Below are positions 8,159 to 16,250 of a DNA stretch of 36,643 bases, in pieces. The stretch spans positions 1 to 36,643 of the forward strand of contig DZBC01000001.1 of the NCBI GenBank assembly GCA_022729835.1. The letters run 5' to 3'. A model generated the notes under the pieces. It was not told where the DNA came from. It saw nothing but the letters and a program-made list of their open reading frames with translations, and searched no databases. Each line of letters starts with the position of its first letter. Position 1 is the stretch's first letter. The position numbers and the translations under genes were made by a program. The stretch comes from Sulfuricurvum sp. GTDB taxonomy: Bacteria > Campylobacterota > Campylobacteria > Campylobacterales > Sulfurimonadaceae.

Positions 8159-8305
8159 GAGTTCGGCACCCATCCCCCTCCATCCCCCTCGCAGGCGCTA
8201 CATATAACGTGCTACATTAACAAGCTTCGTTTACCTCCCTTTTTTTATGGCGTGTTAAGCGAGTTTGCCCTATTTTTCGGGACAGTTTATCAAAGGTTAA
8301 AATAG
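8159..8305 (+). terminator. cytosine-rich spacer after rplQ, possible Rho-dependent termination region
   Basis: There is no stem-loop with a U-run after rplQ. Instead the transcript would be C-rich and G-poor at 8166-8190, with two perfect tandem copies of CATCCCCCTC (8171-8180, 8181-8190), followed by two GCTACAT words (8197-8203, 8211-8217). C-rich unstructured RNA is the hallmark of Rho utilisation sites, so Rho-dependent termination is a reasonable guess. The next gene's ribosome binding site (AAAGG, 8292-8296) closes the spacer. No small gene is seen here. Confidence 0.3.
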
Positions 8306-8581
8306 ATGATTCCATTTAGTGACGAAGAGTTGATAGCGCCGGTCCGTCGTGTAATTGAAAAGGTTCGCCCGACACTGGCACTAGACGGTGGGGATATTGA
8401 TTTCATCACCGTCAAAAACGGCGTTGTGTATGTTCAGCTCAAAGGAGCCTGTGTTGGTTGCGGAAGCAGCGGCAATACGCTTAAGTATGGTGTCGAACGC
8501 CACTTGCGCATAGAGATTCATCCTGAATTAACGGTCGTGAATGTACCATTCGGAATGGAAAATCAGATCGACAATCTTTAG
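8306..8581 (+). CDS. NifU/Nfu-type iron-sulfur cluster scaffold protein
   Basis: A 91-residue stand-alone Nfu domain. It contains the conserved LALDGGDIDFITVKNG and the cluster-binding motif CVGC (Cys49, Cys52) in GACVGCGSSGNTLK. Two such domains hold a [4Fe-4S] cluster at the dimer interface and pass it to target proteins. It has no N-terminal degenerate A-type domain, so it is shorter than E. coli NfuA. The window also encodes radical SAM Fe-S enzymes (MiaB, RimO) and a [2Fe-2S] ferredoxin that could be clients. It is transcribed separately from rplQ and followed by a TPR-like gene after 56 bases. Confidence 0.92.
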   Translation: MIPFSDEELIAPVRRVIEKVRPTLALDGGDIDFITVKNGVVYVQLKGACVGCGSSGNTLKYGVERHLRIEIHPELTVVNVPFGMENQIDNL

Positions 8582-8637
8582 CATCCCTTGTTTTTTCCGA
8601 TATTTTATTCAAGAAATGATCCATTCAGGAGTGTGAG

Positions 8638-9225
8638 ATGAAAACTATCAATAAATTTAAAGCCCTCACCACAGCTAATGATAGCTTCAATAAGGCTGAT
8701 TACGCTCAGGCCTTGCGGAATTACGCTTTGGTGCTCAAAGACCATCCAAACTCCAAAGAGGCGTACAACGGTGCTATTCTTGCCGAGATGGCCATGAGTG
8801 GGGAGTTGAGTGCCGTTGCATTGTTTGATTACTATGAAGTACTTCGAAGCGAAAATGCAGATGAAGCCGATCTAATAATGAGTGAAATACTTAGTTCTAT
8901 GGATGGCACTCTTGATGAAATAGCCCAACTCATTTCAAACCCGTCGAAGCATCGTGTGGAACTTGAAAATGGCATTAGTTATACAGAATTTAAAATGCTT
9001 GTTGAAGAGGAAGGTGATTTCAAACGTATTTTTGAAAACATAATGTTCTCGACGAGGGTTATTATTACTGAAAAAGAGGATTTTTTAGATTTTTTAGAAG
9101 AACTTGTAGCCCACGGTTTTTCTGAAATGGCGATAAGCTATGTCGAGAGCGCACTCTCGGTTTATAAAAATGATCCGAAGCTCACGCGTGTTTTTGAAAT
9201 GATACGCTTTAAGGCGCATAATTGA
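8638..9225 (+). CDS. TPR-like hypothetical protein (Cj1640-like)
   Basis: A 195-residue soluble, acidic, helix-rich protein. Residues about 12-45 look like a tetratricopeptide unit (ANDSFNKADYAQALRNYALV, then HPNSKEAYNGAILAEM). A second helical pair near the C-terminus (GFSEMAISYVESALSVYKND) resembles another. There is no signal peptide or membrane segment. It lies between the Nfu gene and murE and overlaps the murE TTG start by four bases, an order I also recall in Campylobacter. It probably mediates protein contacts, but no function is known to me. Confidence 0.8.
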   Translation: MKTINKFKALTTANDSFNKADYAQALRNYALVLKDHPNSKEAYNGAILAEMAMSGELSAVALFDYYEVLRSENADEADLIMSEILSSMDGTLDEIAQLISNPSKHRVELENGISYTEFKMLVEEEGDFKRIFENIMFSTRVIITEKEDFLDFLEELVAHGFSEMAISYVESALSVYKNDPKLTRVFEMIRFKAHN

Positions 9226-10520
9226 AGATCGCGCTTCGCTCCACTCCTTTTGCGTTCGTCACAGAAAATTCTACAGAGTGTGATCATCAGACGGCTTTTG
9301 TTGTCACACGTCTGAATGAAAAATATCAAGAGGATGCACATAAACACGGTGCGGTAGCATGTGTTAAGCCATCAGCTATTGCTACGTCATTCGGGATTGA
9401 TCGTATCCGCATTATAGGCATCACTGGAACTAACGGTAAGACAACGACGGCCAGCGCGATCTATTCCATGTTGTTAGACCTTGGCTATAAAGCGGCGATG
9501 CAGGGGACTCGGGGCTTCTTTATGAATGATGCCCAAGTTGAAGAGAAGTCTTTGACGACGCCTACGGTTCTCACAACCTACAGACATATTTATCAAGCAG
9601 TGAGTGCTGGATGTGATTTTTTTGTAATGGAAGTAAGCTCGCATGCGATAGCCCAAGATCGTATTGAAGGACTCCCTTTTGCTTTAAAGGTTTTGACCAA
9701 TATCACGCAGGATCATCTGGATTTTCATGGGACGCTCGAGGCGTATGTGGCAGTTAAAAACAGTTTTTTTACGGATTCCGGAATGAAGCTGGTCAACAAA
9801 GATGAGCCAAAAGCGCTGATTAACACCAAAAACGCTTTTACCTATGGCGTTGAGAACAACGCCACCTACAAGATTGTCGCATATACGCTCAAAGAGGGGA
9901 TCGGTGGAGTTATCAACCGTCTAGGAGAGATCAGCACATTTCAATCTCCGTTACATGGTTTTTTCAACCTCTACAACATGCTCTCAGCCATCGCTTCGGT
10001 ACATCTTTTGACTGAAAAACCGATGGAGTTGATTACGGAAGCGGCGGAGAACTTTGCTGGAGTTAGTGGGCGCATGGAGTGTGTGAGTACAGAACCATTG
10101 GTGATTGTGGATTTTGCGCATACGCCCGATGGTATCATACAGGTGCTAGAAGCGCTCAAAGATAAAGAGCTGCGGGTGGTTTTTGGTGCCGGGGGTGATC
10201 GGGACCGTAGCAAGCGTCCTTTGATGGGGAGGGCTGCGGAGCGCTACGCAAAGAAAATCTATCTTACCAGTGACAACCCGCGTAGCGAAGATCCTCAGGC
10301 GATTATAGATGATATTTTAGTAGGTATAGAGAATCGCTCCAAAGTACATGTAGAGCCAAATCGTAAAAAAGCGATTGAAGCAGCCCTATTAGAGCAGAAG
10401 AGCGGAGAGGCTGTGGTGGTTTTGGGGAAAGGGGATGAACGATATCAGATCATTTACGACCACCATCTTCCTTTTGATGATCGGGATGTGGTTCGAGCGC
10501 TTTTGAAAGACTTATCTTAA
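9222..10520 (+). CDS. murE: UDP-N-acetylmuramoyl-L-alanyl-D-glutamate--2,6-diaminopimelate ligase
   Basis: A 432-residue Mur ligase that adds meso-diaminopimelate to the peptidoglycan precursor in the cytoplasm. The ATP loop GITGTNGKTTT begins near residue 66. The MEVSSHA motif, TNITQDHLDFHGT and the third-domain VVFGAGGDRDRSKRP follow. SDNPRSEDP, with the DNPR signature at about 351-354, selects meso-diaminopimelate rather than lysine. The N-terminal UDP-binding domain is short, which is typical for this phylum (E. coli MurE has 495 residues). The start is TTG at 9222 (KIALRSTPFAF), overlapping the previous stop (TTGA). An ATG start is not available nearby in frame. Confidence 0.95.
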   Translation: MKIALRSTPFAFVTENSTECDHQTAFVVTRLNEKYQEDAHKHGAVACVKPSAIATSFGIDRIRIIGITGTNGKTTTASAIYSMLLDLGYKAAMQGTRGFFMNDAQVEEKSLTTPTVLTTYRHIYQAVSAGCDFFVMEVSSHAIAQDRIEGLPFALKVLTNITQDHLDFHGTLEAYVAVKNSFFTDSGMKLVNKDEPKALINTKNAFTYGVENNATYKIVAYTLKEGIGGVINRLGEISTFQSPLHGFFNLYNMLSAIASVHLLTEKPMELITEAAENFAGVSGRMECVSTEPLVIVDFAHTPDGIIQVLEALKDKELRVVFGAGGDRDRSKRPLMGRAAERYAKKIYLTSDNPRSEDPQAIIDDILVGIENRSKVHVEPNRKKAIEAALLEQKSGEAVVVLGKGDERYQIIYDHHLPFDDRDVVRALLKDLS

Positions 10521-10566
10521 ATTTTAAACCTGACTGTTTGGGCTTAAAGTGAACGATTGTTTATCC

Positions 10567-10581
10567 GCTATAATGCGCCGA
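10567..10581 (+). promoter_or_regulatory. promoter (-10 GCTATAAT) for the ferredoxin-to-tkt gene cluster
   Basis: TATAAT at 10569-10574, preceded by GC, predicts a start near 10581, about 25 bases before the ATG at 10606. A strong AAGGAG lies at 10595-10600. No TTGACA-like -35 is evident. It begins a run of six closely packed genes ending with tkt. Confidence 0.65.
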
Positions 10582-10605
10582 ATTTTCACTGCCTAAGGAG
10601 CTTTT

Positions 10606-10989
10606 ATGATACCAGGACAAGTCCCGCAACCCGCTTTTTATATGTTCAAATGTGAACAGTCTGCACCTCCTGGAATGCCAAAGCCCAGTTGCGTCAATCC
10701 GCAGACACAGGAACTTTTTCAGTATTTAGCCCAATCTTTAATGCAAAAAGGTATAATTGGAACAGTACAACCTATCCGAACAGGCTGCATGAACCGCTGT
10801 AATATGGGGCCTGTCATGTTGGTAGAGCCCGGTCATGTTATGTATACAGGATTAACCAAAGAGAAGATTGACAGAATCATCACAGAGCATATTTTAGGTG
10901 GTGAGGTCGTCTCTGAATATGTGATTCCCGCACAGATGTGGGGTGAGCCAATATCCCCGGCAGATATGGCAAAACAGATGGGTAGATAA
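10606..10989 (+). CDS. thioredoxin-like [2Fe-2S] ferredoxin
   Basis: A 127-residue protein with four cysteines at 16, 29, 61 and 65 (spacing C-x12-C-x31-C-x3-C), the pattern of thioredoxin-fold [2Fe-2S] ferredoxins related to the NuoE/HoxE N-termini. The segment TGCMNRCNMGPVMLVEPG is diagnostic. It carries one-electron reducing power in the cytoplasm, but its partner is unknown. It has its own promoter and a strong ribosome binding site. It precedes panD by 20 bases, with no obvious functional link to pantothenate synthesis. Confidence 0.88.
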   Translation: MIPGQVPQPAFYMFKCEQSAPPGMPKPSCVNPQTQELFQYLAQSLMQKGIIGTVQPIRTGCMNRCNMGPVMLVEPGHVMYTGLTKEKIDRIITEHILGGEVVSEYVIPAQMWGEPISPADMAKQMGR

Positions 10990-11009
10990 GCGATTAAGGA
11001 CACAAATCA

Positions 11010-11375
11010 ATGACCATGGAAATGCTCTACAGTAAGATTCATCGAGCGACCGTAACGGATGCAAACCTAAATTATGTGGGGTCTATTACGATTGATGAGC
11101 AATTGCTAGAAGCATCGAAAATGCGTTTCGGACAGAAAGTTGAGGTTCTCAACATTAATAACGGTGAGCGTTTTTCAACCTATATCATCGTAGGTGAGCG
11201 GGGCAAGGGTGATATTTGTCTCAACGGTGCGGCGGCGCGTAAAGTACACAAGGGTGACAAAGTGATTATCGTCGCTTATGCAACTTACGAAGAGTCCGAG
11301 CTTGCGGCATATCAGCCGACTGTAGTCCTTGTGGATGACGACAATCGAATCAGCGAAGTATTGACGAGCATTTGA
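11010..11375 (+). CDS. panD: aspartate 1-decarboxylase (pyruvoyl enzyme)
   Basis: A 121-residue proenzyme that makes beta-alanine for pantothenate and CoA. The self-cleavage site is Gly24-Ser25 in LNYVGSITID, after which Ser25 becomes the pyruvoyl group. Conserved MLYSKIHRATVTDANL and NGAAARKVHKGDKVIIV are present. The ATG at 11010 is used; two further in-frame Met codons lie within five residues, and the AAGGA at 10997-11001 fits the first. It ends in a TGATG junction with the next gene. The panB/panC partners are not in the window. Confidence 0.95.
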   Translation: MTMEMLYSKIHRATVTDANLNYVGSITIDEQLLEASKMRFGQKVEVLNINNGERFSTYIIVGERGKGDICLNGAAARKVHKGDKVIIVAYATYEESELAAYQPTVVLVDDDNRISEVLTSI

Positions 11376-11689
11376 TGTTTGACAAGATGAATCTGGGTGA
11401 GATGGGCAAGATATTCGAGGGATTGCAAGAGCAGGCGCAGAAGCTGCAGACGGAAATCGCCGCTCGTGAGTACACGGTAAAAACCGGAGGCGGTATGGTC
11501 AAAGTGACGATCTGCGGCTCTGGTGAGGTGATCGATGTAGATATCGCTGATACCTTGCTCGAAGATAAATCGTCGCTGCAAATTTTGCTGATTGCGGCAT
11601 TCAATGATGCCAACAAAATGGTCGAAGACGCTAAAAAACAGAGCGCACTGAACCTCTTTGGCGGCATGAATCCCTTTTCTCAGCGCTGA
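11375..11689 (+). CDS. YbaB/EbfC-family nucleoid-associated protein
   Basis: A 104-residue small DNA-binding protein. GEMGKIFEGLQEQAQKLQTEI forms the typical N-terminal helix, and VKTGGGMVKVTICGSGEVIDVDI is the central sheet of YbaB/EbfC. These dimers bind DNA with a tweezers-like shape and affect nucleoid structure or recombination. I place the start at ATG 11375 (TGATG overlap with panD), although an in-frame TTG lies one codon upstream. The stop overlaps the next ATG by one base. panD next to a YbaB gene is an arrangement I also recall from Helicobacter. Confidence 0.9.
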   Translation: MFDKMNLGEMGKIFEGLQEQAQKLQTEIAAREYTVKTGGGMVKVTICGSGEVIDVDIADTLLEDKSSLQILLIAAFNDANKMVEDAKKQSALNLFGGMNPFSQR

Positions 11690-12690
11690 TGCGCTTTTTA
11701 CTCCTTCTATTATCTTTTGGTTACGTTCTTGTGGCATGTGAGAGTGGTTGGCTTACATGTAAGCAAAAAGCGGTGGATGCGGGGGTATTTCGCAACGGAC
11801 ACTTTGCGATTCCTTTGGCCCCTACGGTGCGCTTGGTTTACAGCGAACAAGATGATCCGAAATTCTCTCGATACGACCCCCTGCTTGGCCTAGCGCTTGT
11901 AGAAGATAAAAAGCCTTTTGCTTACCCCTACACACTTGTGCGTACCATTGACAGCAAAAAAGTTGCAGCCATCGATGCCCGCGGAGTGCATGAGGTCAAG
12001 CGGGTTTCGGCACAGTGCGGCTTGGATCGTCTTGGGGTTTGTGAGACTTCCGCTTCGAATATGGCTTTTTTGAGCGACAGTTGCTGTGCCTTGCACGCCT
12101 TGATCACGCCTAGAGGTGTGATTGACGCGGCGTTTATCGATTATTTCAAAAGTGCAGCTTGGGCAGGTTACGGAGATGCAGGCATACGCCTTGGCGAGCG
12201 CGAGGGGGGCGTTGTTGTTGCGTCGATCGATCCCTTTTTCGAGCCACTTGTATTTGAGCTTGGTGACAGGTTGATGGCCTTTGACGGGCACACGTATCGT
12301 TCTGTTTGTGCATTTGAAAAAGCGATTTTACTCTCTCGGCCAGGTAGTACACATCGATTTAAAGTCGCTAGAGGCGGGCGGGTGTTTGATGTCGATGTGT
12401 TGTTAGAGAGACGTTTGGGCGGCGGCTTGCGGCCTGATACCTACCTTGAGCGTTTGGGTATTCTGCTCGATGAACGCTATTGCATTGACACAAGCTCAAT
12501 GAGCTTGTCTGCGAGAGGTCTGCAAAAAGGAGATTGTCTGATTCAGATCAATCATCAAGACATCAAAGCCCACAGTTCAGATGCTATGTTGTGGTTGCAG
12601 GGGGATAACGCACTTCTCTTCGAGCGGCGGGGGTTGCAGTTCTTTATTCATATAAAAAGTAAAGATGCTAAAATGCCAAAAAAGATATAA
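11689..12690 (+). CDS. exported PDZ-domain protein (Cj1643-like)
   Basis: A 333-residue exported protein. The N-terminus has a hydrophobic signal (MRFLLLLLSFGYVLVAC). LVAC fits a lipobox, giving a possible lipoprotein at Cys17, but a second Cys follows soon (CESGWLTC) and the pair may instead form a disulfide. Residues about 163-245 resemble a PDZ domain (VVVASIDPFFEPLVFELGDR), and a second, weaker PDZ-like module follows (about 255-325, LQKGDCLIQINHQDI). There is no protease triad, so it is likely a binding or scaffold protein in the periplasm. It starts on the last base of the YbaB stop. One exact TTACATGTAA copy is inside the signal-proximal region. Confidence 0.82.
   Translation: MRFLLLLLSFGYVLVACESGWLTCKQKAVDAGVFRNGHFAIPLAPTVRLVYSEQDDPKFSRYDPLLGLALVEDKKPFAYPYTLVRTIDSKKVAAIDARGVHEVKRVSAQCGLDRLGVCETSASNMAFLSDSCCALHALITPRGVIDAAFIDYFKSAAWAGYGDAGIRLGEREGGVVVASIDPFFEPLVFELGDRLMAFDGHTYRSVCAFEKAILLSRPGSTHRFKVARGGRVFDVDVLLERRLGGGLRPDTYLERLGILLDERYCIDTSSMSLSARGLQKGDCLIQINHQDIKAHSSDAMLWLQGDNALLFERRGLQFFIHIKSKDAKMPKKI
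11753..11762. repeat. iterated palindrome TTACATGTAA
   Basis: Exact copy within the PDZ protein gene, extended to GCTTACATGTAAGC (14-base palindrome). It is read as Leu-Thr-Cys-Lys. Confidence 0.85.
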
Positions 12691-12699
12691 CGGGTTTTC

Positions 12700-13554
12700 A
12701 TGCAGGCGTTCGAAGCTTTTATCAGTGAGCATCTTCCAAAAGCTTCAAGTTTCCATCCTCACTACGAGGCCGCACTTCAAGCAATGCTTTTAGCCGGTGG
12801 CAAACGGTTTCGACCTGCGTTGCTGCTCTCAGTGGTGCGTGCGTATGCTCCCTTGATGCTTGAGAGTGCCTATCACGCGGCGTACGCAGTTGAGTTGTTA
12901 CACACCTACTCTTTGATTCACGACGATCTACCCGTGATGGATAACGCCCCGTTGCGGCGCTCACAGCCCACCTTACATGTACGCTATAACGAGGTGACGG
13001 CAGTTTTGGTGGGCGACGCGCTCAATACCCACGCCTTTGAAGTTCTTGCTCATGCCCCTTTTTCGGATCGTGTTTTGGTGCGGCTTATTCGTGCCTTGGC
13101 TCAAAACGGCGGCGCTTCGGGGATGGTGCTTGGCCAGGCTATTGACTGCCATTTCGAAGGGCAGGCGCTGACATTGGAGCAGATGAAGGCGTTACATGTA
13201 AACAAAACGGCCAAGTTGATTGCGGCGTCGCTGAAAATGGGTGCGGTTATTGCTGGAATAAGAGTGCTCGAAGGGCCATTATATGATTTCGGCATTGATC
13301 TGGGTCTGCTCTTTCAGATTCAAGACGACATTTTGGATGTGACGCAGACGCCACAAGTGGCGGGCAAGACAACGCAAAATGATGGCAACAAAAACAGTTT
13401 TGTGACTGTTTTGGGCTTGGAGCGGGTAATTGAAGAGGCTGATGCGCTTGCCTGTGAGCTTCATGGAAGACTCGAAAATATGGATGAACGCTTGCGCTTC
13501 GAGCTTTCATCTCTGCTGCACCACTATATCAACAGACATAAGGAACATTCATGA
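12700..13554 (+). CDS. ispA: polyprenyl (geranyl/farnesyl) diphosphate synthase
   Basis: A 284-residue trans-prenyltransferase that condenses isopentenyl diphosphate with allylic diphosphates. The first Asp-rich motif DDLPVMD begins at Asp75 and the second, DDILD, at Asp209. GGKRFRPALLLS and KTAKLIAASLKMGAVIAG are also conserved. The length and the two extra residues between the aspartates of motif 1 (DDxxxxD) fit the bacterial short-chain FPP synthase type. It ends in an ATGA overlap with tkt. Two palindrome copies (TTACATGTAC and TTACATGTAA) lie inside it. Confidence 0.93.
   Translation: MQAFEAFISEHLPKASSFHPHYEAALQAMLLAGGKRFRPALLLSVVRAYAPLMLESAYHAAYAVELLHTYSLIHDDLPVMDNAPLRRSQPTLHVRYNEVTAVLVGDALNTHAFEVLAHAPFSDRVLVRLIRALAQNGGASGMVLGQAIDCHFEGQALTLEQMKALHVNKTAKLIAASLKMGAVIAGIRVLEGPLYDFGIDLGLLFQIQDDILDVTQTPQVAGKTTQNDGNKNSFVTVLGLERVIEEADALACELHGRLENMDERLRFELSSLLHHYINRHKEHS
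12973..12982. repeat. iterated palindrome, variant TTACATGTAC
   Basis: One mismatch, inside ispA, read as Leu-His-Val-Arg. Confidence 0.7.
13192..13201. repeat. iterated palindrome TTACATGTAA
   Basis: Exact copy inside ispA, read as Leu-His-Val-Asn, extended to GTTACATGTAAAC. Confidence 0.85.
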
Positions 13555-15470
13555 GTAATACAATGCGACAACAGATGGCCGATACCATCCGCTTTTTGGC
13601 GGCAGATATGATAGAACGTGCCAATTCAGGCCATCCAGGTGCACCGATGGGACTCGCCGATATTGCTGTGGTGCTAAGTGAACACTTGAGTCACAATCCT
13701 AAAAATCCGAAGTGGATCAACCGTGATCGGTTGGTATTCTCGGGCGGCCATGCAACGGGACTGATCTACTCTCTTTATTATTTATGGGGATATGGCCTGA
13801 CGATTGAAGATTTGCAGTCGTTTCGACAGTTTGGTTCAAAAACTCCAGGGCATCCTGAGTATGGTCATACCGCAGGCGTGGAGATGACGACGGGACCTTT
13901 GGGGCAGGGCGTGGCCAATGGTGTGGGCTTTGCGATGGCAGCCAAACATGTGGCGGCTCAAGTCAACTCTGAAACAGCCGCTCTGATCGATCATCACGTC
14001 TATGTATTGTGTGGTGATGGGGATCTTGAAGAGGGGGTGAGCTACGAAGCCTGCTCTTTGGCGGGGCATCACAAGCTTGATAATCTGATCATGATCTATG
14101 ACTCCAACCGCATTACCATCGAGGGTTCTACCGCTTTGAGCATCTCAGAAAATATGCGTATGCGTTTTGAGGCTCAGGGTTGGTATGTGCTGGAGACCGA
14201 TGGGCATGATTTTGATGCGATTGATGTAGCCCTTCATGCGGCCAAAAAAGCGGATCGTCCGGTTGTGATCATTGCCCATACGACCATCGCCAAAGGTGCC
14301 GATAAAATGGAAGGTACACATCATGCCCACGGAGCGCCTTTGGGTGCGCAAGAGATCGAGAGTGCCAAGCGAAAAGCGGGATTTGATCCGCAAAAGAGCT
14401 TTTTTGTAGATGATGCGGTGTTGGAGCGCTTCCGTTGCGCGATTGAAAAGGGCGATTTGGCAGAGCGGGAGTGGAAGCACCGTATGCTCACATTGCCGCT
14501 TTCTGAGCAGAATGAAGCGTTTAAGCAGCTCATGGAGCCGGACTTTTCACGCATCGAGTGGCCGGTGTTTGAAAAGGCAGATGCGACGCGTAACACCAAC
14601 GGCAAAATCCTCAATGCCATCGCCAAAGCAGTTCCCGGTTTCTTGGGTGGCTCAGCCGACCTCGCACCATCGAACAAAACCGAGCTGATCGGTATGGGCG
14701 AATTCCCAAAAGGTAAAAATATCCGTTTTGGTATCCGTGAACACGCTATGGCGTCGATCACCAACGCGATGGCACTTTATGGCCCGTTGATGCCTTTTAG
14801 CGCCACTTTTTTCGTCTTTAGCGATTATCTTAAACCCGCAGCGCGCATTGCCGCGCTGAGCGGTATTCAGCACTTTTTCGTTTGGACTCATGACAGCATT
14901 GGCGTCGGGGAAGACGGCCCAACGCACCAGCCCATCGAGCATTTGAGCCAGTTTCGTGCACTGCCAAATTTCTATGTGTGGCGTCCGGCGGATGGACATG
15001 AGAATGTGGTCGCATGGAAAACGGCGCTAAGCATGTGTCAAAGTCCCAGCGCATTTGTGGCTTCCAGACAAAATCTCTCCGTGTTGCCGACGTCGGTTTA
15101 TGGAGAGGCTTCACGCGGGGGCTATCTGTTAAGCCGCCAAGAAGGAGCAACCTTGACACTGATGGCTTCGGGTTCTGAAGTGCAACTGGCGCTTGATGTG
15201 GCACAAAAGCTCTCCGAGCAAGGAGTTGCGCTCAACGTGGTGAGCGTGCCGTGCTTTGATCTGTTTATCGAGCAAGATCAGGCTTATATTGAAGCGGTCA
15301 TTGCGCCAGACACGCGCAAGGTTGCCATTGAAGCGGCGCGTGGTATGGAGTGGTATCGATTGGCCGATCAGGTGATCGGTATGAATGGTTTTGGTGCTTC
15401 GGCTCCCGCAGGTGCGCTTTTTGAATACTTTGGATTTAGTGTCGAATCTATTATAGAAGCGATACACTAA
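13551..15470 (+). CDS. tkt: transketolase
   Basis: A 639-residue thiamine diphosphate enzyme of the non-oxidative pentose phosphate pathway. The N-terminal ANSGHPGAPMG (catalytic His28), the ThDP/metal motif CGDGDLEEGVSYEA near residue 155, the central GSADLAPSNKT and GIREHAMA (with the catalytic Glu) and the THDSIGVGEDGPTHQPIEHL signature are all intact. The length is slightly below the 660 common in enterobacteria. It overlaps ispA by four bases and ends the cluster that begins at 10606. It would supply erythrose and ribose phosphates, and glyceraldehyde phosphate for the pgk-tpiA part of the window. Confidence 0.97.
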   Translation: MSNTMRQQMADTIRFLAADMIERANSGHPGAPMGLADIAVVLSEHLSHNPKNPKWINRDRLVFSGGHATGLIYSLYYLWGYGLTIEDLQSFRQFGSKTPGHPEYGHTAGVEMTTGPLGQGVANGVGFAMAAKHVAAQVNSETAALIDHHVYVLCGDGDLEEGVSYEACSLAGHHKLDNLIMIYDSNRITIEGSTALSISENMRMRFEAQGWYVLETDGHDFDAIDVALHAAKKADRPVVIIAHTTIAKGADKMEGTHHAHGAPLGAQEIESAKRKAGFDPQKSFFVDDAVLERFRCAIEKGDLAEREWKHRMLTLPLSEQNEAFKQLMEPDFSRIEWPVFEKADATRNTNGKILNAIAKAVPGFLGGSADLAPSNKTELIGMGEFPKGKNIRFGIREHAMASITNAMALYGPLMPFSATFFVFSDYLKPAARIAALSGIQHFFVWTHDSIGVGEDGPTHQPIEHLSQFRALPNFYVWRPADGHENVVAWKTALSMCQSPSAFVASRQNLSVLPTSVYGEASRGGYLLSRQEGATLTLMASGSEVQLALDVAQKLSEQGVALNVVSVPCFDLFIEQDQAYIEAVIAPDTRKVAIEAARGMEWYRLADQVIGMNGFGASAPAGALFEYFGFSVESIIEAIH

Positions 15471-15494
15471 GAAGTGTGCGGCTAAGGAGTATGC

Positions 15495-16250
15495 TTGAAC
15501 GATTCGCAGCAATATAAAGAGAAAAAGGCGCGTTTTGCGTCGATGATCACCTTTTATGGGCGCAATGTTGCCGAAGAGTTGTTGGCGGATCGGAGCGTAC
15601 AGCTCCACAAACTTCATTTGGCTGATTCGAACCGTCGTGAGGGGATCATCTTGAAGCTTGAAGCGATGGCTCAGGCTAGAGGGATTGAGATCGCGTATCA
15701 CAGCAAAGAGGCACTCTCGCGTATCTCCAAAAATGCGAAGCAAGATCAGGGGGTTGCGATCGATGTGATGGCGCAAAACTACCGTGACGCGTCGCAGCTT
15801 CTCGTAGATACACCCCAAAAAATGCGTCTTATTGCTCTTGACGGGATTCAGAATCCGCAAAACTTAGGCATGATTGTTCGCTCTGCGGCTGCAGGTGCTA
15901 TCGACGGGATAATTTTGCCGCGCAAAAGCAGTGCCAAGCTCTCGCCACTGGTGATGAAGGCGAGCGCTGGGACGCTGTTTAAGATCGATATCTACTATTG
16001 TGACGATCTAGAGCCGATTTTGCGCGGTTTGAGGGATTTTTCTATTTATCAGCTCTCATCCCACGCCACGCGCAACCTCTTCAAAGAAGAGCTCGCGGCA
16101 CGATCAGTTTTTGTGTTGGGGAATGAGAGTGAAGGAGTGAGTTCTTCGGTGGGCACTTGTGCCACGCACACACTCAACATCCCGATGCGTCGAGGTGTGG
16201 AGTCGCTTAACGTGGCGATCGCGGCAGGCTTACTGGCCTTTTTGCCCTGA
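15495..16250 (+). CDS. TrmH/SpoU-family RNA 2'-O-methyltransferase (second copy)
   Basis: A 251-residue SPOUT methyltransferase distinct from rlmB at 159. The substrate-binding domain begins MITFYGRNVAEELL (from residue 17). The catalytic domain has ALDGIQNPQNLGMIVRSA (motif 1, canonical), VLGNESEGVS (motif 2) and ESLNVAIAAGLLAF (motif 3). The start is chosen as TTG 15495 because AGGAG at 15485-15489 lies five bases before it; an ATG at 15543 is the alternative. It follows tkt by 24 bases and its stop directly abuts the convergent rsfS stop. The target RNA is unknown. Confidence 0.88.
   Translation: MNDSQQYKEKKARFASMITFYGRNVAEELLADRSVQLHKLHLADSNRREGIILKLEAMAQARGIEIAYHSKEALSRISKNAKQDQGVAIDVMAQNYRDASQLLVDTPQKMRLIALDGIQNPQNLGMIVRSAAAGAIDGIILPRKSSAKLSPLVMKASAGTLFKIDIYYCDDLEPILRGLRDFSIYQLSSHATRNLFKEELAARSVFVLGNESEGVSSSVGTCATHTLNIPMRRGVESLNVAIAAGLLAFLP

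Noticed and set aside
13946..13951. ACATGT in tkt (also at 28893 and 32940) as further palindrome copies
   Set aside because: Only the six-base core matches; flanks do not fit TACATGTA, so these are expected by chance.
15129..15860. Long open frame (243 codons) on the minus strand across the tkt end and the second TrmH gene
   Set aside because: It is antisense to two clearly conserved genes, has no family resemblance and lacks a plausible ribosome binding site.
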